The notes: generated by a model from the letters alone, not told the origin. A DNA stretch of 64,000 bases from Alkalicella caledoniensis (GCF_014467015.1 NZ_CP058559.1:2852001-2916000); one strand, 5' to 3'. Numbered from the stretch's first letter, positions 14,389 to 23,803 are shown. Numbers and translations are program-made.

Positions 14389-15627
14389 ATGATGATCATT
14401 ACACCAGACAATATTGTTGAATATATCCTGAAAAATACGGACTTATTTAGTTCAGAGCCATTGCTAGTAGAAGATATAAGTGATTATAATCCTGAAGAAG
14501 AACTAGAAGGCTTTGTAAACTACATATACAGGGTTTATAACCAGGAAAGATCAGTTATCGTTAAACAGGCAAGACCTTATTTAAAATGTTTTGGAGAAAG
14601 CTATGCCCTAACACCTCTGCGTAACCTTTTAGAACATGAAACCCTTAGACTAAGGGGTGAAATAATTCCTCAATTTACACCCAAGACCTTCTACATAGAT
14701 AAAGAAAATAATATTTTCATCATGGAAGACCTCTCTTACCTTAAGGTAATGCGTTTTCAGTTAAATAAAATGCTTTACTTCCCTAAGTTTGCCAAACAAA
14801 TGGGAGAATACCTAGCAAAATCAAATTTCTACACATCTGAGCTGTATCTAGAACCTGAAACCCACAGACTACTACAAGCATCATTTATAAATGTTAACAT
14901 GCGATCTATTATGGAAAATGTCGCCTTTATTAGAGGAGCTTTTGGAGATATTGATTACAATACACCCAATAAAAAGCTACTAAATGTATCTGAGCTAGTA
15001 TGGTCAAAGGATGAAATTATTTTAGAGTGTCACAAAATGAGAGACATCTTTATGAAAAGAGGCGAATGCCTCATCCATGGAGACTTACATACTTCAAATA
15101 TCTTTATAAATAGTGATCAGATAAAAATAATTGATATGGAATATACCTTCATGGGCCCCTACTCCTTCGACATGGGTTACCTATTGGCAAACTTCATCTC
15201 ACAGTTCTCAGCGTTTACCTTTAAGTCAAACATAGACCAAGAAAAAAGAGAGAGCTACTGTCTTTACTTATTAAGTACAATCAAAGAAATATACACCAAC
15301 TACGTATACTACTTCAACCAATGTTGGGAAAAGGATGTTAAAGATACCTATAGACACGTAAAGGGTTATAAAGAATCGATTTTAGATAACTTTCTATCTG
15401 AAGTTATTGGCTTTACTGCTTGCGCAAACTTGAACAGACTCATATCCCTTACAGGCTATCCTGACTATGATGTCATAGAAGACGAAACAGACAAATCCAA
15501 TGCCCAAGGGTTATCCATTGCAATCGACCAATTTATACTTCTTAACAGAAATAAAATTAAAACCATAGACGAATTGATCCAAACCATTGTAGAAATAAGA
15601 AAAAAATTTATGGAAAATAGAAGTTAA
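14389..15627 (+). CDS. mtnK: Methylthioribose-kinase-like (MtnK) phosphotransferase
   Basis: A protein of about 412 residues with the aminoglycoside-phosphotransferase/kinase fold. The catalytic loop is LIHGDLHTSNIF, the metal-binding segment is IKIIDMEYTFMGPYSFDMGY, and the ATP-side strand holds SVIVKQARPYLK. MEDLSYLK fits the MtnK 'EDL' motif, and the family length of about 400 residues fits too. MtnK phosphorylates 5-methylthioribose in methionine salvage. No other mtn gene is nearby, so a different small substrate is possible. The ATG at 14389 follows GGGTGAT and is preferred over the GTG at 14380. A consensus promoter lies upstream and a strong shared terminator downstream. Assignment is probable, not certain. 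Confidence 0.75.
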   Translation: MMIITPDNIVEYILKNTDLFSSEPLLVEDISDYNPEEELEGFVNYIYRVYNQERSVIVKQARPYLKCFGESYALTPLRNLLEHETLRLRGEIIPQFTPKTFYIDKENNIFIMEDLSYLKVMRFQLNKMLYFPKFAKQMGEYLAKSNFYTSELYLEPETHRLLQASFINVNMRSIMENVAFIRGAFGDIDYNTPNKKLLNVSELVWSKDEIILECHKMRDIFMKRGECLIHGDLHTSNIFINSDQIKIIDMEYTFMGPYSFDMGYLLANFISQFSAFTFKSNIDQEKRESYCLYLLSTIKEIYTNYVYYFNQCWEKDVKDTYRHVKGYKESILDNFLSEVIGFTACANLNRLISLTGYPDYDVIEDETDKSNAQGLSIAIDQFILLNRNKIKTIDELIQTIVEIRKKFMENRS

Positions 15628-15669
15628 AAAAACTCCCCTAGCTGCCCAAAGACAGCAGGGGAGTTTCTA
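15628..15669. terminator. Bidirectional intrinsic terminator
   Basis: Stem aactcccctagctg / cagcaggggagtt, one mismatch, lies between convergent genes with A- and T-tracts on either side. Confidence 0.8.
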
Positions 15670-15680
15670 TATCTAAAATC

Positions 15681-16754
15681 TTACTCAACAACAATCAAGT
15701 CCTTAGTAAATTTATTTAGCACCTCACAGCCATCCTCAGTAACCATTACTAAGTCTTCAATCCTCACACCAAAATCACCAGTAAGATAAATCCCAGGCTC
15801 GATGGAGAAAATCATACCAGGTGCCACACAATCCGTATTAACAGAGGATACATCGCCGAAATCATGTACTTCGATGCCAATGGAGTGTCCAGTTCTATGG
15901 GTAAAATACTTACCATATCCCTTTTCCTCTATATAGTCACGGGCTGCAGCATCGATATCACAAAATCTCACCCCAGGCTTTATAACTGAGATGGCCCGTG
16001 CATTGGCTTCCCTTACGATATTGTAAACCTCCCTAGCCTTAGGGGAAACAGACCTATAAAAAACTGTACGGGTCATATCAGAGCAATAACTGTTATACTT
16101 CGTACCAATATCTATAATAATGCTATCTCCTTCTTTTAGAACAGAGTTGTCAGGACCATGATGGGGATCCGCCCCATTGGCTCCATAGGCAATAATAGGA
16201 CTGAAGGAGGGACCCTCTGTACCCAATTCCTCATATATACTAAGTAGCTCTTGGACCACTTTTTTTTCTGTATATTCACTTGAAATTAACTCTACAACCT
16301 TACCCATGGCAGCATCATTTAAGGTTGATGATTTACGCATCAAATCCTTTTCTGTATCATCTTTCATTGTTCGGATGCCATCTATAATAGGAGAACCATT
16401 TACATAAGTACAATCAGACTTTACAGCCATTAGCTCAAGCAAAAACCTAGCAGGCCAGTTTTTATCAATACCTACAGTGCCAGTATCAACATGTTTTGCC
16501 ACTAACTCCACAGACTTATCAGTATCCTTAAACCATACTTTCACCACACCTAAATCCTCATATACAGGGAAGAGCTCATTGATAAATAACCTATGTTCCC
16601 CTTGATCATTTAAATAAAGAACCAACATACGCTCACCTGGGTGAATCCACTTGCCCAGTAGATAGAATATGGATGGGGGATCTGAAACAAGCATCTGAGG
16701 GATATTTTGCTCCTTCATTGCCTTCAAAACTTTTCCTATACGTTCTTTATGCAC
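15681..16754 (-). CDS. M24-family Xaa-Pro peptidase/creatinase-like protein
   Basis: A protein of about 357 residues with the two-domain aminopeptidase P layout: a creatinase-like N-terminal domain (to about 125) and a pita-bread catalytic domain. The metal ligands are present: IIDIGT and CSDMTRT aspartates, HRTGHSIGIEVHD histidine, SIEPGIYL glutamate and GVRIEDLVMV glutamate. It should cleave X-Pro bonds in short peptides in the cytoplasm. The GTG at 16763 overlaps AAAGGAG. The in-frame GTG at 16754 is eight bases beyond it and is chosen. It is a single gene sharing a terminator with the kinase. Distinguishing Xaa-Pro aminopeptidase from prolidase needs biochemical data. Confidence 0.88.
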   Translation of the reverse strand: MHKERIGKVLKAMKEQNIPQMLVSDPPSIFYLLGKWIHPGERMLVLYLNDQGEHRLFINELFPVYEDLGVVKVWFKDTDKSVELVAKHVDTGTVGIDKNWPARFLLELMAVKSDCTYVNGSPIIDGIRTMKDDTEKDLMRKSSTLNDAAMGKVVELISSEYTEKKVVQELLSIYEELGTEGPSFSPIIAYGANGADPHHGPDNSVLKEGDSIIIDIGTKYNSYCSDMTRTVFYRSVSPKAREVYNIVREANARAISVIKPGVRFCDIDAAARDYIEEKGYGKYFTHRTGHSIGIEVHDFGDVSSVNTDCVAPGMIFSIEPGIYLTGDFGVRIEDLVMVTEDGCEVLNKFTKDLIVVE

Positions 16755-17008
16755 ATACCTCACTCCTTTGATTAGTGATGCGAAATTTCTCTACTTATAC
16801 AATTTCGAGATTGAGAACTATATTCCCTCTATATAATACTGTACAATTACACAAATAATTCAACCAGTTTGATACACAACAAACATTTGCCCAAAACCCT
16901 AGTTAGTGATAAAATTTCTACAGGCAAATCCTATTACTGATGGCCTCAAGTCCTATATAACTACATTGAAATCTAACACAATATATAAATACTTTTAGGG
17001 GGAGAACC

Positions 17009-18319
17009 ATGTACATACTTTCAGTGGATTTTGGAACATCATCAGTCAAAGCTGCAATACTCAATGAAAAGCTAGAAACCCTTGTATGGGCAAAGTCAGA
17101 GTACCAGTTTAACGTATATGACAATGACAAAGTAGAGCTAGATCCAGAATTAGTTTTTACTGGTTTTATAGATTGCACAAGGAAAATGAAGGAATACATC
17201 CACAAGGTGGAACTTGTTAGTTTTGACACATTTTCGCCATCAGTGGTACTGATGGATAGAGAAGGGAACGCCCTTTACCCTGTGATTACACATCTAGATA
17301 GAAGAAGTATGAAGCAAAGTCAAGAGATTTGTGAAGTCATGGGAGAAGAAGAGTATCAAAAAATCACAGGAATTCTTCCCTTCATAGGCGGTGCCTCAAT
17401 TACATCAATGATGTGGATGAAAGAAAACGAGCCAGAAATCTTTAACAACGCATATATGCTAGGTCACTATAATACCTACATTTATAAAAAACTCACGGGC
17501 ATATGGGCCACAGAATATGTAAACGCTTCTATGATGGGCTTATATGAAACAGTAAAAGAAACAGGATGGTCAAAGGAAATCTGTGAAACCTTCGGTATTC
17601 CCATGAAGAAACTTCCTGAAGTTTATCAAGCAGGTTCTATACTGGGTCATTTGCGTAAAGAAATAGCAGAAATTACAGGACTTAAAGAAGGAATACCAGT
17701 TGCCCTTGGGGGCAATGATGCGGCAACTGCTCAAGTGGGAGCTGGGAATACTAAAGTAGGTGATGTACTGCATATCTCAGGAAGTAGTGAAATGGTATCC
17801 ATACTCACTGACAAACCCATAGTAAACAAAAAATACTATCTGAGAAAAGCTGCAACCCCAGGCATGTGGCAAATATTTGCCATAACAGTGGGTGGTTTTG
17901 CAATCGATTGGTTTAGAAAAGAATTCTATAGCGAGATGGATATAAACCAATTTTACAACACCTATCTAGTAGATATTATAAAAAACAGGTTAGACAATAA
18001 GACCGTAGAATTTATGCCCTACCTTGCTGGAGATAGGCAGAGTCTAGAAAAGAAAAGAGGAGCCTTCACTGGGCTTACCCTTGATACAACCAGAGAGGAT
18101 ATGCTTGTATCCATACTAATTGGTATGCATAATCCCGTTATTGAAACTATTAAACTTGCCCAAGAATTTATGGAGCTAAACAAAAGGATTAAAATAACCG
18201 GTGGACTCACAGGAGAAGAGTACATTTCCCTCAAAAAGAAAATATTTAAAGGATTCCAGTATGAAATAGTTGACGACTGCCCAATAATAGGGAACGTAAA
18301 ACTCGCCCTTATGTGTTAA
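17009..18319 (+). CDS. FGGY-family carbohydrate kinase
   Basis: A 436-residue sugar kinase of the xylulokinase/glycerokinase superfamily, somewhat shorter than the usual 480-500. The N-terminal phosphate loop is VDFGTSSVKAAIL, the sugar-binding segment is VITHLDRRS, and the C-terminal ATP-binding part contains IPVALGGNDAATAQVGAG, ISGSSEMVS and KITGGLTGEE. GGGGGAG precedes the ATG. It is alone between an M24 peptidase and an LCP gene with its own strong terminator. Sugar specificity is not readable. No transporter or isomerase is adjacent, although sugar PTS genes occur elsewhere in the window. Confidence 0.85.
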   Translation: MYILSVDFGTSSVKAAILNEKLETLVWAKSEYQFNVYDNDKVELDPELVFTGFIDCTRKMKEYIHKVELVSFDTFSPSVVLMDREGNALYPVITHLDRRSMKQSQEICEVMGEEEYQKITGILPFIGGASITSMMWMKENEPEIFNNAYMLGHYNTYIYKKLTGIWATEYVNASMMGLYETVKETGWSKEICETFGIPMKKLPEVYQAGSILGHLRKEIAEITGLKEGIPVALGGNDAATAQVGAGNTKVGDVLHISGSSEMVSILTDKPIVNKKYYLRKAATPGMWQIFAITVGGFAIDWFRKEFYSEMDINQFYNTYLVDIIKNRLDNKTVEFMPYLAGDRQSLEKKRGAFTGLTLDTTREDMLVSILIGMHNPVIETIKLAQEFMELNKRIKITGGLTGEEYISLKKKIFKGFQYEIVDDCPIIGNVKLALMC

Positions 18320-18329
18320 TGATACTATA

Positions 18330-18367
18330 ACAAACCCTTTGCTGTTGGGTTACAGCAAAGGGTTTGT
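18330..18367 (+). terminator. Intrinsic terminator
   Basis: Perfect 16-base arms (acaaaccctttgctgt / acagcaaagggtttgt) with loop tgggtt follow the kinase gene. The T-run is weak. Confidence 0.75.
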
Positions 18368-18542
18368 GTCGTTCACGGAGCCATAAAGATCTTCTTGATT
18401 AAATAAGTTTATAAAAATTTTACTAAGTTGTATTGATACTATTTTCACACTGTGATAAATTAGGAGCAGAGCCAATAATCTTAGACCTCTTAACGAAAGG
18501 TAGAAACAAAGTAGCTATAAAATTGTAATGTGAGGGAAAATA

Positions 18543-20312
18543 ATGAAAAACAACATGAAGAATCTTATAATTCTAATAATGATTTTAACAATGGTCATGG
18601 GTTTGTCTTCAAACATGACATACGCGCAGCAAAACAATGGCGATACAGAAGAAACTGTTCAAACTGTGGAGGAAGAAAATGAGCCTGATACTGATGAAAA
18701 CGAAGAAGAGGAAGTAGAGCCTGCAAAAGGGTTTGTTTCAGTACGCTATGTAGATGAAAGTGGTTCTAACATTAGTGAGATCACTGTGAAGGAGCTTGGT
18801 TTAGGGAAGCATTACATCGAATCAAAAACCATAGCTGGCTATGAACTTATCAGCCCAATAACTCAATCTGTTACCCTAGAAGAAGCTGGGCAACAAAAAG
18901 AAATTGTTTTCCAGTATAAAAAGCAGCAGCCAGAACCTCAACCAGCGCCTGCTCCGGACCCAGTTGATGAAACAGACACCGAAGAGAACCAGCCAGAGCC
19001 AGAACCAGAACCTGAAGCAGCGGTAGAAGGTATCACCATGGTTGCCCAACCATATAAAACAACGTATCGTATAGGTGAAGAAATAAACTTAGATGGACTA
19101 GTGATCTACAGAGAACTGAGTAACGGTGAAGAAGAAGAGGTACCCCTAGAAGAGTTAACTGTCACAGGCTTTAACAGTGAAGAAGCCCAAGAAGATCAAC
19201 TAGTTACAATCTCGTATAACGGATACACTGCTGAGTTTACTGTAACCATAGAGGAAGGAGAATCAAGAGGTTTTTTTGCCCGTGTTCTTCCTATGGTGCT
19301 AGCTATAATTGTAATTGCTCTTTTAGCAGTGGGAACAGTAGTACTAGTAAAAAGAAATAAAAACAAAAAAACAGAAAAACAAGATAAACCCAAGGATAAA
19401 ATCACTAAAGCACAAAAGAGGAAAAGGATAATTATCATTACAGCAATAGTACTTGCTCTCTTATTAGTAGTAGGCTATGTAACTGCACTATACCTACTAG
19501 GGCGTATGGAAAGGGAGAAAATTCCCCAAGACGATGACTCCCTAGGAATAGAAAAGGGAACAGGAGTTAAAGGCATTACCAACATAGCCATTTTTGGAAT
19601 CGATTCTGAAGATGGCATGAAGGGTCGAAGTGACTCTATCATGATTCTAACCCTCGATGAAAAGAATGATAAAATAAAAATAACCTCAATAGCCAGAGAT
19701 TCCTATGTTGACATACCAGGACGTAAAATGGATAAAATCAACCATGCCTATGCCTTTGGTGGCCCAGAGCTTGCGATAAAAACAATAAATCAAAACTTTG
19801 GGCTAGACATCCGACACTTTGTATCAGTTAACTTTACGTCAATGCCAGCAATCATCGATGCTGTAGGTGGCGTAGAAGTAAAAATCACAGATAGAGAAGC
19901 CAGGGAAGTTCCAGGAATCAATAGTGGCGGAACCCATTTATTAAATGGACAACAAGCCCTTCGATTCTCAAGAATCCGTAAAATAGACTCTGACTTTGAA
20001 AGAAGTAGAAGACAAAGGGATGTAATGGAGTCTGTCATAAAAGCAGCTTTTAAAACACCAGTAACTTCCTACCCCGGGATGCTCAATAAAGTCCTTCCAC
20101 ACCTTACCACAAACCTAACATCAAACCAAATCCTAAGCATGGGTGGAAGAGCTGTCATGAACAATATCAGCACAATAGAACAAGTACAGTTTCCTCCAGC
20201 TTCCATAGCAAAAGGACAAATAGTAAATGGTGTATGGTATTACGTATTTGATTTAAATGAAGGATCGAAAAAACTAAGCGAATACATCTTTCAGGACATA
20301 CCTATAAATTAA
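18543..20312 (+). CDS. LytR-CpsA-Psr (LCP) protein with N-terminal MucBP and Ig-like domains
   Basis: A 589-residue envelope protein with unusual order. Residues 1-29 are a signal peptide (cleavage near TYA/QQ). Then come an acidic stretch, a MucBP-like domain (about 64-126), a proline/glutamate linker, an Ig-like domain (about 161-237), a transmembrane segment (248-269), a very basic cytoplasmic linker (270-295), a second transmembrane segment (296-318) and an LCP domain (344 to about 500). The LCP motifs GRSDSIMIL, SIARDSYVDI and ALRFSRIRK hold the arginines and aspartates that bind polyprenyl pyrophosphate. LCP enzymes attach wall teichoic acid or polysaccharide to peptidoglycan. The layout suggests fusion of a secreted adhesin-like protein to a standard LCP enzyme. 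An IS element has landed in its terminator. Confidence 0.85.
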   Translation: MKNNMKNLIILIMILTMVMGLSSNMTYAQQNNGDTEETVQTVEEENEPDTDENEEEEVEPAKGFVSVRYVDESGSNISEITVKELGLGKHYIESKTIAGYELISPITQSVTLEEAGQQKEIVFQYKKQQPEPQPAPAPDPVDETDTEENQPEPEPEPEAAVEGITMVAQPYKTTYRIGEEINLDGLVIYRELSNGEEEEVPLEELTVTGFNSEEAQEDQLVTISYNGYTAEFTVTIEEGESRGFFARVLPMVLAIIVIALLAVGTVVLVKRNKNKKTEKQDKPKDKITKAQKRKRIIIITAIVLALLLVVGYVTALYLLGRMEREKIPQDDDSLGIEKGTGVKGITNIAIFGIDSEDGMKGRSDSIMILTLDEKNDKIKITSIARDSYVDIPGRKMDKINHAYAFGGPELAIKTINQNFGLDIRHFVSVNFTSMPAIIDAVGGVEVKITDREAREVPGINSGGTHLLNGQQALRFSRIRKIDSDFERSRRQRDVMESVIKAAFKTPVTSYPGMLNKVLPHLTTNLTSNQILSMGGRAVMNNISTIEQVQFPPASIAKGQIVNGVWYYVFDLNEGSKKLSEYIFQDIPIN

Positions 20313-20369
20313 AAGCTATAGCGTTATCTTCTGCTTTGGTATAAACACCAAGTAGTACTAACACAAAGT

Positions 20370-20382
20370 AAACAAGAGATCC
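20370..20382 (+). terminator. Left arm of the LCP terminator, split by an IS element
   Basis: aaacaagagatcc here and ggctctcttgttt at 22095-22107 are complementary except at one position, and a T-run follows the right arm. They re-form one intrinsic terminator when the IS and one target copy are removed. Confidence 0.75.
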
Positions 20383-20383
20383 T

Positions 20384-20391
20384 ACATAGGC
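20384..20391. repeat. 8-bp target-site duplication, left copy
   Basis: ACATAGGC abuts the left tip of the IS element. The identical copy is at 22090-22097. Confidence 0.8.
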
Positions 20392-20441
20392 GAGGGCACT
20401 GAAAATCTTATGTATTTCATTTAAACAGAATAACTTGTACT

Positions 20442-20490
20442 AAAAAAAAACGACTCTCTATTCAAAATTTGAATCTAGAGTCGTTTTTTA
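20442..20490. terminator. Terminator inside the IS element
   Basis: Stem aaaaacgactct...agagtcgttttt contains an inner ttcaaa/tttgaa pairing. It stops the transposase message and may block read-through into the element from the left. Confidence 0.75.
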
Positions 20491-20521
20491 ATGATTATGC
20501 CATTTTTTATTTCGCTTATTC

Positions 20522-21973
20522 TTAATCCATTATTTTTAAAATTCTTTTTAGGTTTACCGTAAATATTGACATAGCTCCCTGCATCTCCATGCCAATTAGA
20601 CCCGAGGATTTTGAAACATCATACCCGTGTCTATGTTTTAATTCACTATTTTTTGCTTCTATTTTATAGCGCTCTTTAGATTTTTCTTTAAAGTAATCAC
20701 TTTCTTGGAATTTCGCCTGCTCGGTATGTTCGTCAGATTTGATGCTTACGGAATAGGTCTTACTTTTAGCTCCAGATTTATAGCACCCTTCTTTTAAATG
20801 GCATACCTTACACTTTTCTATATCAAAATAGTATGTGTCTGTTTGATTAGTGGAAAATTTTTTCTTCCCTTGGCGAGCTTTACGTATAGCCATATGGCCA
20901 GCCTTACATATATACATTCCAGCATCTTTATTAAAATCGAATTCATCTTCTTTTTTTCGGAAACCTTGTGTTACAGATGGGTTTAATTTGGCGACTAATT
21001 TTATTTTTTTCTCTTTTGTATATTCAATGTTGCCTTTTTCAGAATATGCAGCATCACCGATAACAGTTTCAACTTTCATCCCAGCTTTTACACTTTTTTC
21101 TATCAGTGTTTCTAATTGTTTCCCATCATTTTTTTCTCCGGTTGTAACTGTTGCAGCTGTAATAATTCTTTCTTCGCTTATGGCAATATGGGTTTTGTAA
21201 CCAAAAAATGATGTATCGGCACTTTTATGACCTATTCTTGCATCTTGATCCTGAGATATTTGTAAGTGTTCAATATCATCAGCAACTGATTCTTTTAAAA
21301 GGTTCAATTGTTCCTTTACTTTTGGATATTGAGCAAAAGCATCTTCCTTTTCAACCACCTCAATAAGCTTGTGGCAATAGTCTATTTCAGCTTCTAAGGC
21401 ATCTGTTGTGTTTTTGGTAGGAAATTTATCCTTCATAGTTTCATCTATCTGATAAATAACTTTTCTCAGCTTTTTAGACCGATCCATCAGAATTTCTCTG
21501 GGGGATTTTTGATTGTAGCGCGCTCTTGTGTGGGTGGCATCCACGATAATGGATTTACTTTTGATGATTTCCTTTTCAATGGCTATTTCAACAGTTTTAT
21601 TGATAAGCATATCCAATAAGTTTATATTTTCTAAGCGTAGTTTTCGAAATTTCGTAAGAGAACTTGGCTCTATCACCGACTCTTCAGGAGCCATATTTAG
21701 AAAATACTTAAAGGACATGTCATATTTTGAGCGTTCCACCACATCTACATCCGACAAGTCATAAATCGTTTTTAGTAATAAATACTTAAACATGCGAATG
21801 GGATCGATAGCATTTCTACCGTTATTATGGCAATATTTATCTTTAAGCTCACCATAAACAAAAGAGAAGTCGACCAGATCATTAATTCTACGGAGTAAAT
21901 TTTCCTTTGGAACGACCAAATTATATATCTCCATATATGGACTTAAAATCATTGACTGTTGATTTTGTATCAT
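20522..21973 (-). CDS. IS1182-family transposase
   Basis: A 483-residue DDE transposase. The N-terminal domain (LVDFSFVYGELKDKYCHNNGR, DPIRMFKYLLL) and the catalytic strands SIIVDATHTRARYN (first Asp) and VIGDAAYSEKGN (second Asp), with a C-terminal Glu-bearing helix (ERYKIEAKNSELKHRHG), follow the IS1182 pattern. Between them are an IS4-like GYKTHIAISEE strand and a cysteine block (CKVCHLKEGCYKSG). The frame is uninterrupted, so the element may be active. The ATG at 21973 follows GGGTGG. The GTG at 21982 is the alternative. Confidence 0.9.
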   Translation of the reverse strand: MIQNQQSMILSPYMEIYNLVVPKENLLRRINDLVDFSFVYGELKDKYCHNNGRNAIDPIRMFKYLLLKTIYDLSDVDVVERSKYDMSFKYFLNMAPEESVIEPSSLTKFRKLRLENINLLDMLINKTVEIAIEKEIIKSKSIIVDATHTRARYNQKSPREILMDRSKKLRKVIYQIDETMKDKFPTKNTTDALEAEIDYCHKLIEVVEKEDAFAQYPKVKEQLNLLKESVADDIEHLQISQDQDARIGHKSADTSFFGYKTHIAISEERIITAATVTTGEKNDGKQLETLIEKSVKAGMKVETVIGDAAYSEKGNIEYTKEKKIKLVAKLNPSVTQGFRKKEDEFDFNKDAGMYICKAGHMAIRKARQGKKKFSTNQTDTYYFDIEKCKVCHLKEGCYKSGAKSKTYSVSIKSDEHTEQAKFQESDYFKEKSKERYKIEAKNSELKHRHGYDVSKSSGLIGMEMQGAMSIFTVNLKRILKIMD

Positions 21974-22089
21974 AGCACCCACCCAATTCTTAATTGATAC
22001 TTCAATTATACAGCAAAAAAAGCATAATTACCTTAGTGTTTAAGGAATTATGCCTTTTTTCGCTTTGAAGGGACTTTTTCAGTGCCCTC

Positions 22090-22097
22090 ACATAGGC
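22090..22097. repeat. 8-bp target-site duplication, right copy
   Basis: ACATAGGC follows the right IS tip directly and is identical to 20384-20391. Confidence 0.8.
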
Positions 22098-22168
22098 TCT
22101 CTTGTTTTTTATATATACCTTTTATAACAATAAAACTACTAAATCATTTCCTTTTTAAAAGAAATAGA

Positions 22169-22204
22169 TTCCTAATTGTAGGAAATGTTTACTGGCAATA
22201 TAAT
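22169..22204 (+). promoter_or_regulatory. Promoter and candidate operator of the malX-like gene
   Basis: TTGTAG at 22176-22181 and TATAAT at 22199-22204 have a 17-bp spacer. The palindrome TTCCTA-attg-TAGGAA at 22169-22184 overlaps the -35 box, as expected for a repressor or activator site. Confidence 0.55.
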
Positions 22205-22236
22205 GAGACTATAAAATAAAAAGGGGGTATTTATAA

Positions 22237-23772
22237 ATGAGTGTAAAAAAAATGAGTGCTTGGGAGTTCTTTCAAACCCTTGGGAAAACTTTTATGTTAC
22301 CAGTTGCCCTATTGGCAGCTATGGGTATCTTGTTAGGAATTGGTTCTGCTTTCACAGGTGGAACAACTATTGAAATGTTTCCTTTTTTAGGGGCACCTTT
22401 CTTACAACAATTATTTAATTTTATGATTAGTATAAGTTTAGTTGCTTTTTCATATTTACCGTTGTTATTCGCGGTGGCGATACCACTTGGCATGGCAAGG
22501 GAAAATAAGCAAATAGCTGCTTTTGCAGGGCTTGTAGGTTTTATAGCAATGCATCTAGGTACGAATTTCCTTTTATCTGCAAGGGGTATACTTGATTCTG
22601 TAGATACTAAAATGATATTAGGTATACAAAGCATTGATACAGGAGTACTTGGAGGGTTATTCTGTGGTATTATAGTATTTTTTATTCACGAGAGATTTCA
22701 ACACATTGAACTTTCAGATGCATTTACTTTCTTTAGCGGGACTAGGTTTGTAGCAATTGCCACAACCTTAATAATGGCGATTATCGGTTTGATGGTACCA
22801 TTTGTATGGCCAATTATGGCAAGGGGTATAGCACAAGTGGGAAATATGATTCAAAAAGCTGGACCTTTTGGGCCATTTTTGTTTGGAGCTGGTGAACGCT
22901 TACTATTGCCATTTGGTCTTCATCATATACTAGTTGCTACAATAAGATTTACTGAAGCAGGAGGTACATATATAACAGAATCAGGAGAGTCTATCCACGG
23001 TGCTTTGAATATATTCTATAACCAGTTCTCACAGGGAGCAGAATACGTATCTCCAGAATTCACAAGATTTTTATCTCAAGGGAAAATGCCAACATTTTTA
23101 TTTGGTTTATCTGGTGCCGCTTTTGCTATGTATAAAACTGCATACTTAGAAAACAAAAACAAAATAAAAGGACTTCTAATTTCAGCAGTTATTGCTGCCG
23201 CAGTGGGAGGTATAACTGAACCAATAGAATTTATCTTTTTATTTATTGCACCAGCATTGTATCTATTCCATGCCTTCATGACAGGTTTAGGTTTTATGGT
23301 TATGGGATTGCTAAATGTAGCCATAGGTAACACAGACGGTAATATTATTGACTTCTTTGTATTTGGTGTGCTTCAGGGTACATGGACAAAATGGTATATG
23401 GTAATACTGGTAGGTATAGTATGGTTTGCAGTATATTACTTTGTATTCAAATGGTATATTGAGAAGAAAAATATACCTACCCCTGGTAGGGAAAATTCAG
23501 AAGTTAGTAATAATGTTGTTGAAAGTGGCGATATTGCAGGCTATTCAGCTAAAGTTATGCTCGAAGCCTTAGGTGGTAAAGGCAACATAGATGTTCTAGA
23601 TAATTGCATTACAAGACTTAGACTGGTTGTTAAAGATTCAAATATTATTGATGTTGAGGCAGTAAAAAGAGCAGGGGCTATAAATGTAGTTAAGTTAGAT
23701 GAGACGAACGTACAAGTGATAATTGGACCAAAAGTACAAGTGTTGAAGAGACAACTAGATAAACTGATATAA
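22237..23772 (+). CDS. malX: PTS glucose/maltose-type EIICB (MalX-like)
   Basis: A 511-residue sugar permease and phosphotransferase. The N-terminal EIIC domain (about 1-415) has roughly ten membrane spans with the family signature GERLLLPFGLHHI and VGGITEPIEFIFLF, which holds the sugar-site glutamate. The C-terminal EIIB domain (about 430-511) has the phosphocysteine in DNCITRLRL. No EIIA domain or gene is adjacent, so a general EIIA-Glc would be needed. The malY-like aminotransferase follows, the same gene order as Escherichia coli malXY, which supports the MalX assignment. A terminator hairpin separates the two genes, so malY may be reached by read-through. Sugar substrate unproven. Confidence 0.85.
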   Translation: MSVKKMSAWEFFQTLGKTFMLPVALLAAMGILLGIGSAFTGGTTIEMFPFLGAPFLQQLFNFMISISLVAFSYLPLLFAVAIPLGMARENKQIAAFAGLVGFIAMHLGTNFLLSARGILDSVDTKMILGIQSIDTGVLGGLFCGIIVFFIHERFQHIELSDAFTFFSGTRFVAIATTLIMAIIGLMVPFVWPIMARGIAQVGNMIQKAGPFGPFLFGAGERLLLPFGLHHILVATIRFTEAGGTYITESGESIHGALNIFYNQFSQGAEYVSPEFTRFLSQGKMPTFLFGLSGAAFAMYKTAYLENKNKIKGLLISAVIAAAVGGITEPIEFIFLFIAPALYLFHAFMTGLGFMVMGLLNVAIGNTDGNIIDFFVFGVLQGTWTKWYMVILVGIVWFAVYYFVFKWYIEKKNIPTPGRENSEVSNNVVESGDIAGYSAKVMLEALGGKGNIDVLDNCITRLRLVVKDSNIIDVEAVKRAGAINVVKLDETNVQVIIGPKVQVLKRQLDKLI

Positions 23773-23775
23773 TGG

Positions 23776-23803
23776 AAAAAGGAGGATTTTTCCTCCTTTT
23801 TTT
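23776..23803 (+). terminator. Hairpin between malX and malY genes
   Basis: Stem aaaaaggagga / tcctccttttt with a TTTT loop and T-run fits an intrinsic terminator that would lower malY expression relative to malX. Confidence 0.8.

Larger units (their letters stand above)
20392..22089 (-). mobile_element. IS1182-family insertion sequence
   Basis: The element runs from gagggcactgaaaa to its inverted copy ttttcagtgccctc (14-bp terminal repeats) and is flanked by the 8-bp duplication ACATAGGC. It holds one intact transposase on the minus strand and an internal terminator. Length is about 1.7 kb. Removing it restores a continuous hairpin terminator downstream of the LCP gene, so the insertion is in the terminator loop and right arm. 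The perfect duplications and open transposase suggest a fairly recent insertion. Confidence 0.88.

Noticed and set aside
20370-22107. Terminal inverted repeats of the IS at aaacaagaga/tctcttgttt
   Set aside because: These lie outside the 8-bp duplication and re-form a host terminator. The element's own tips are gagggcactgaaaa and its inverted copy.
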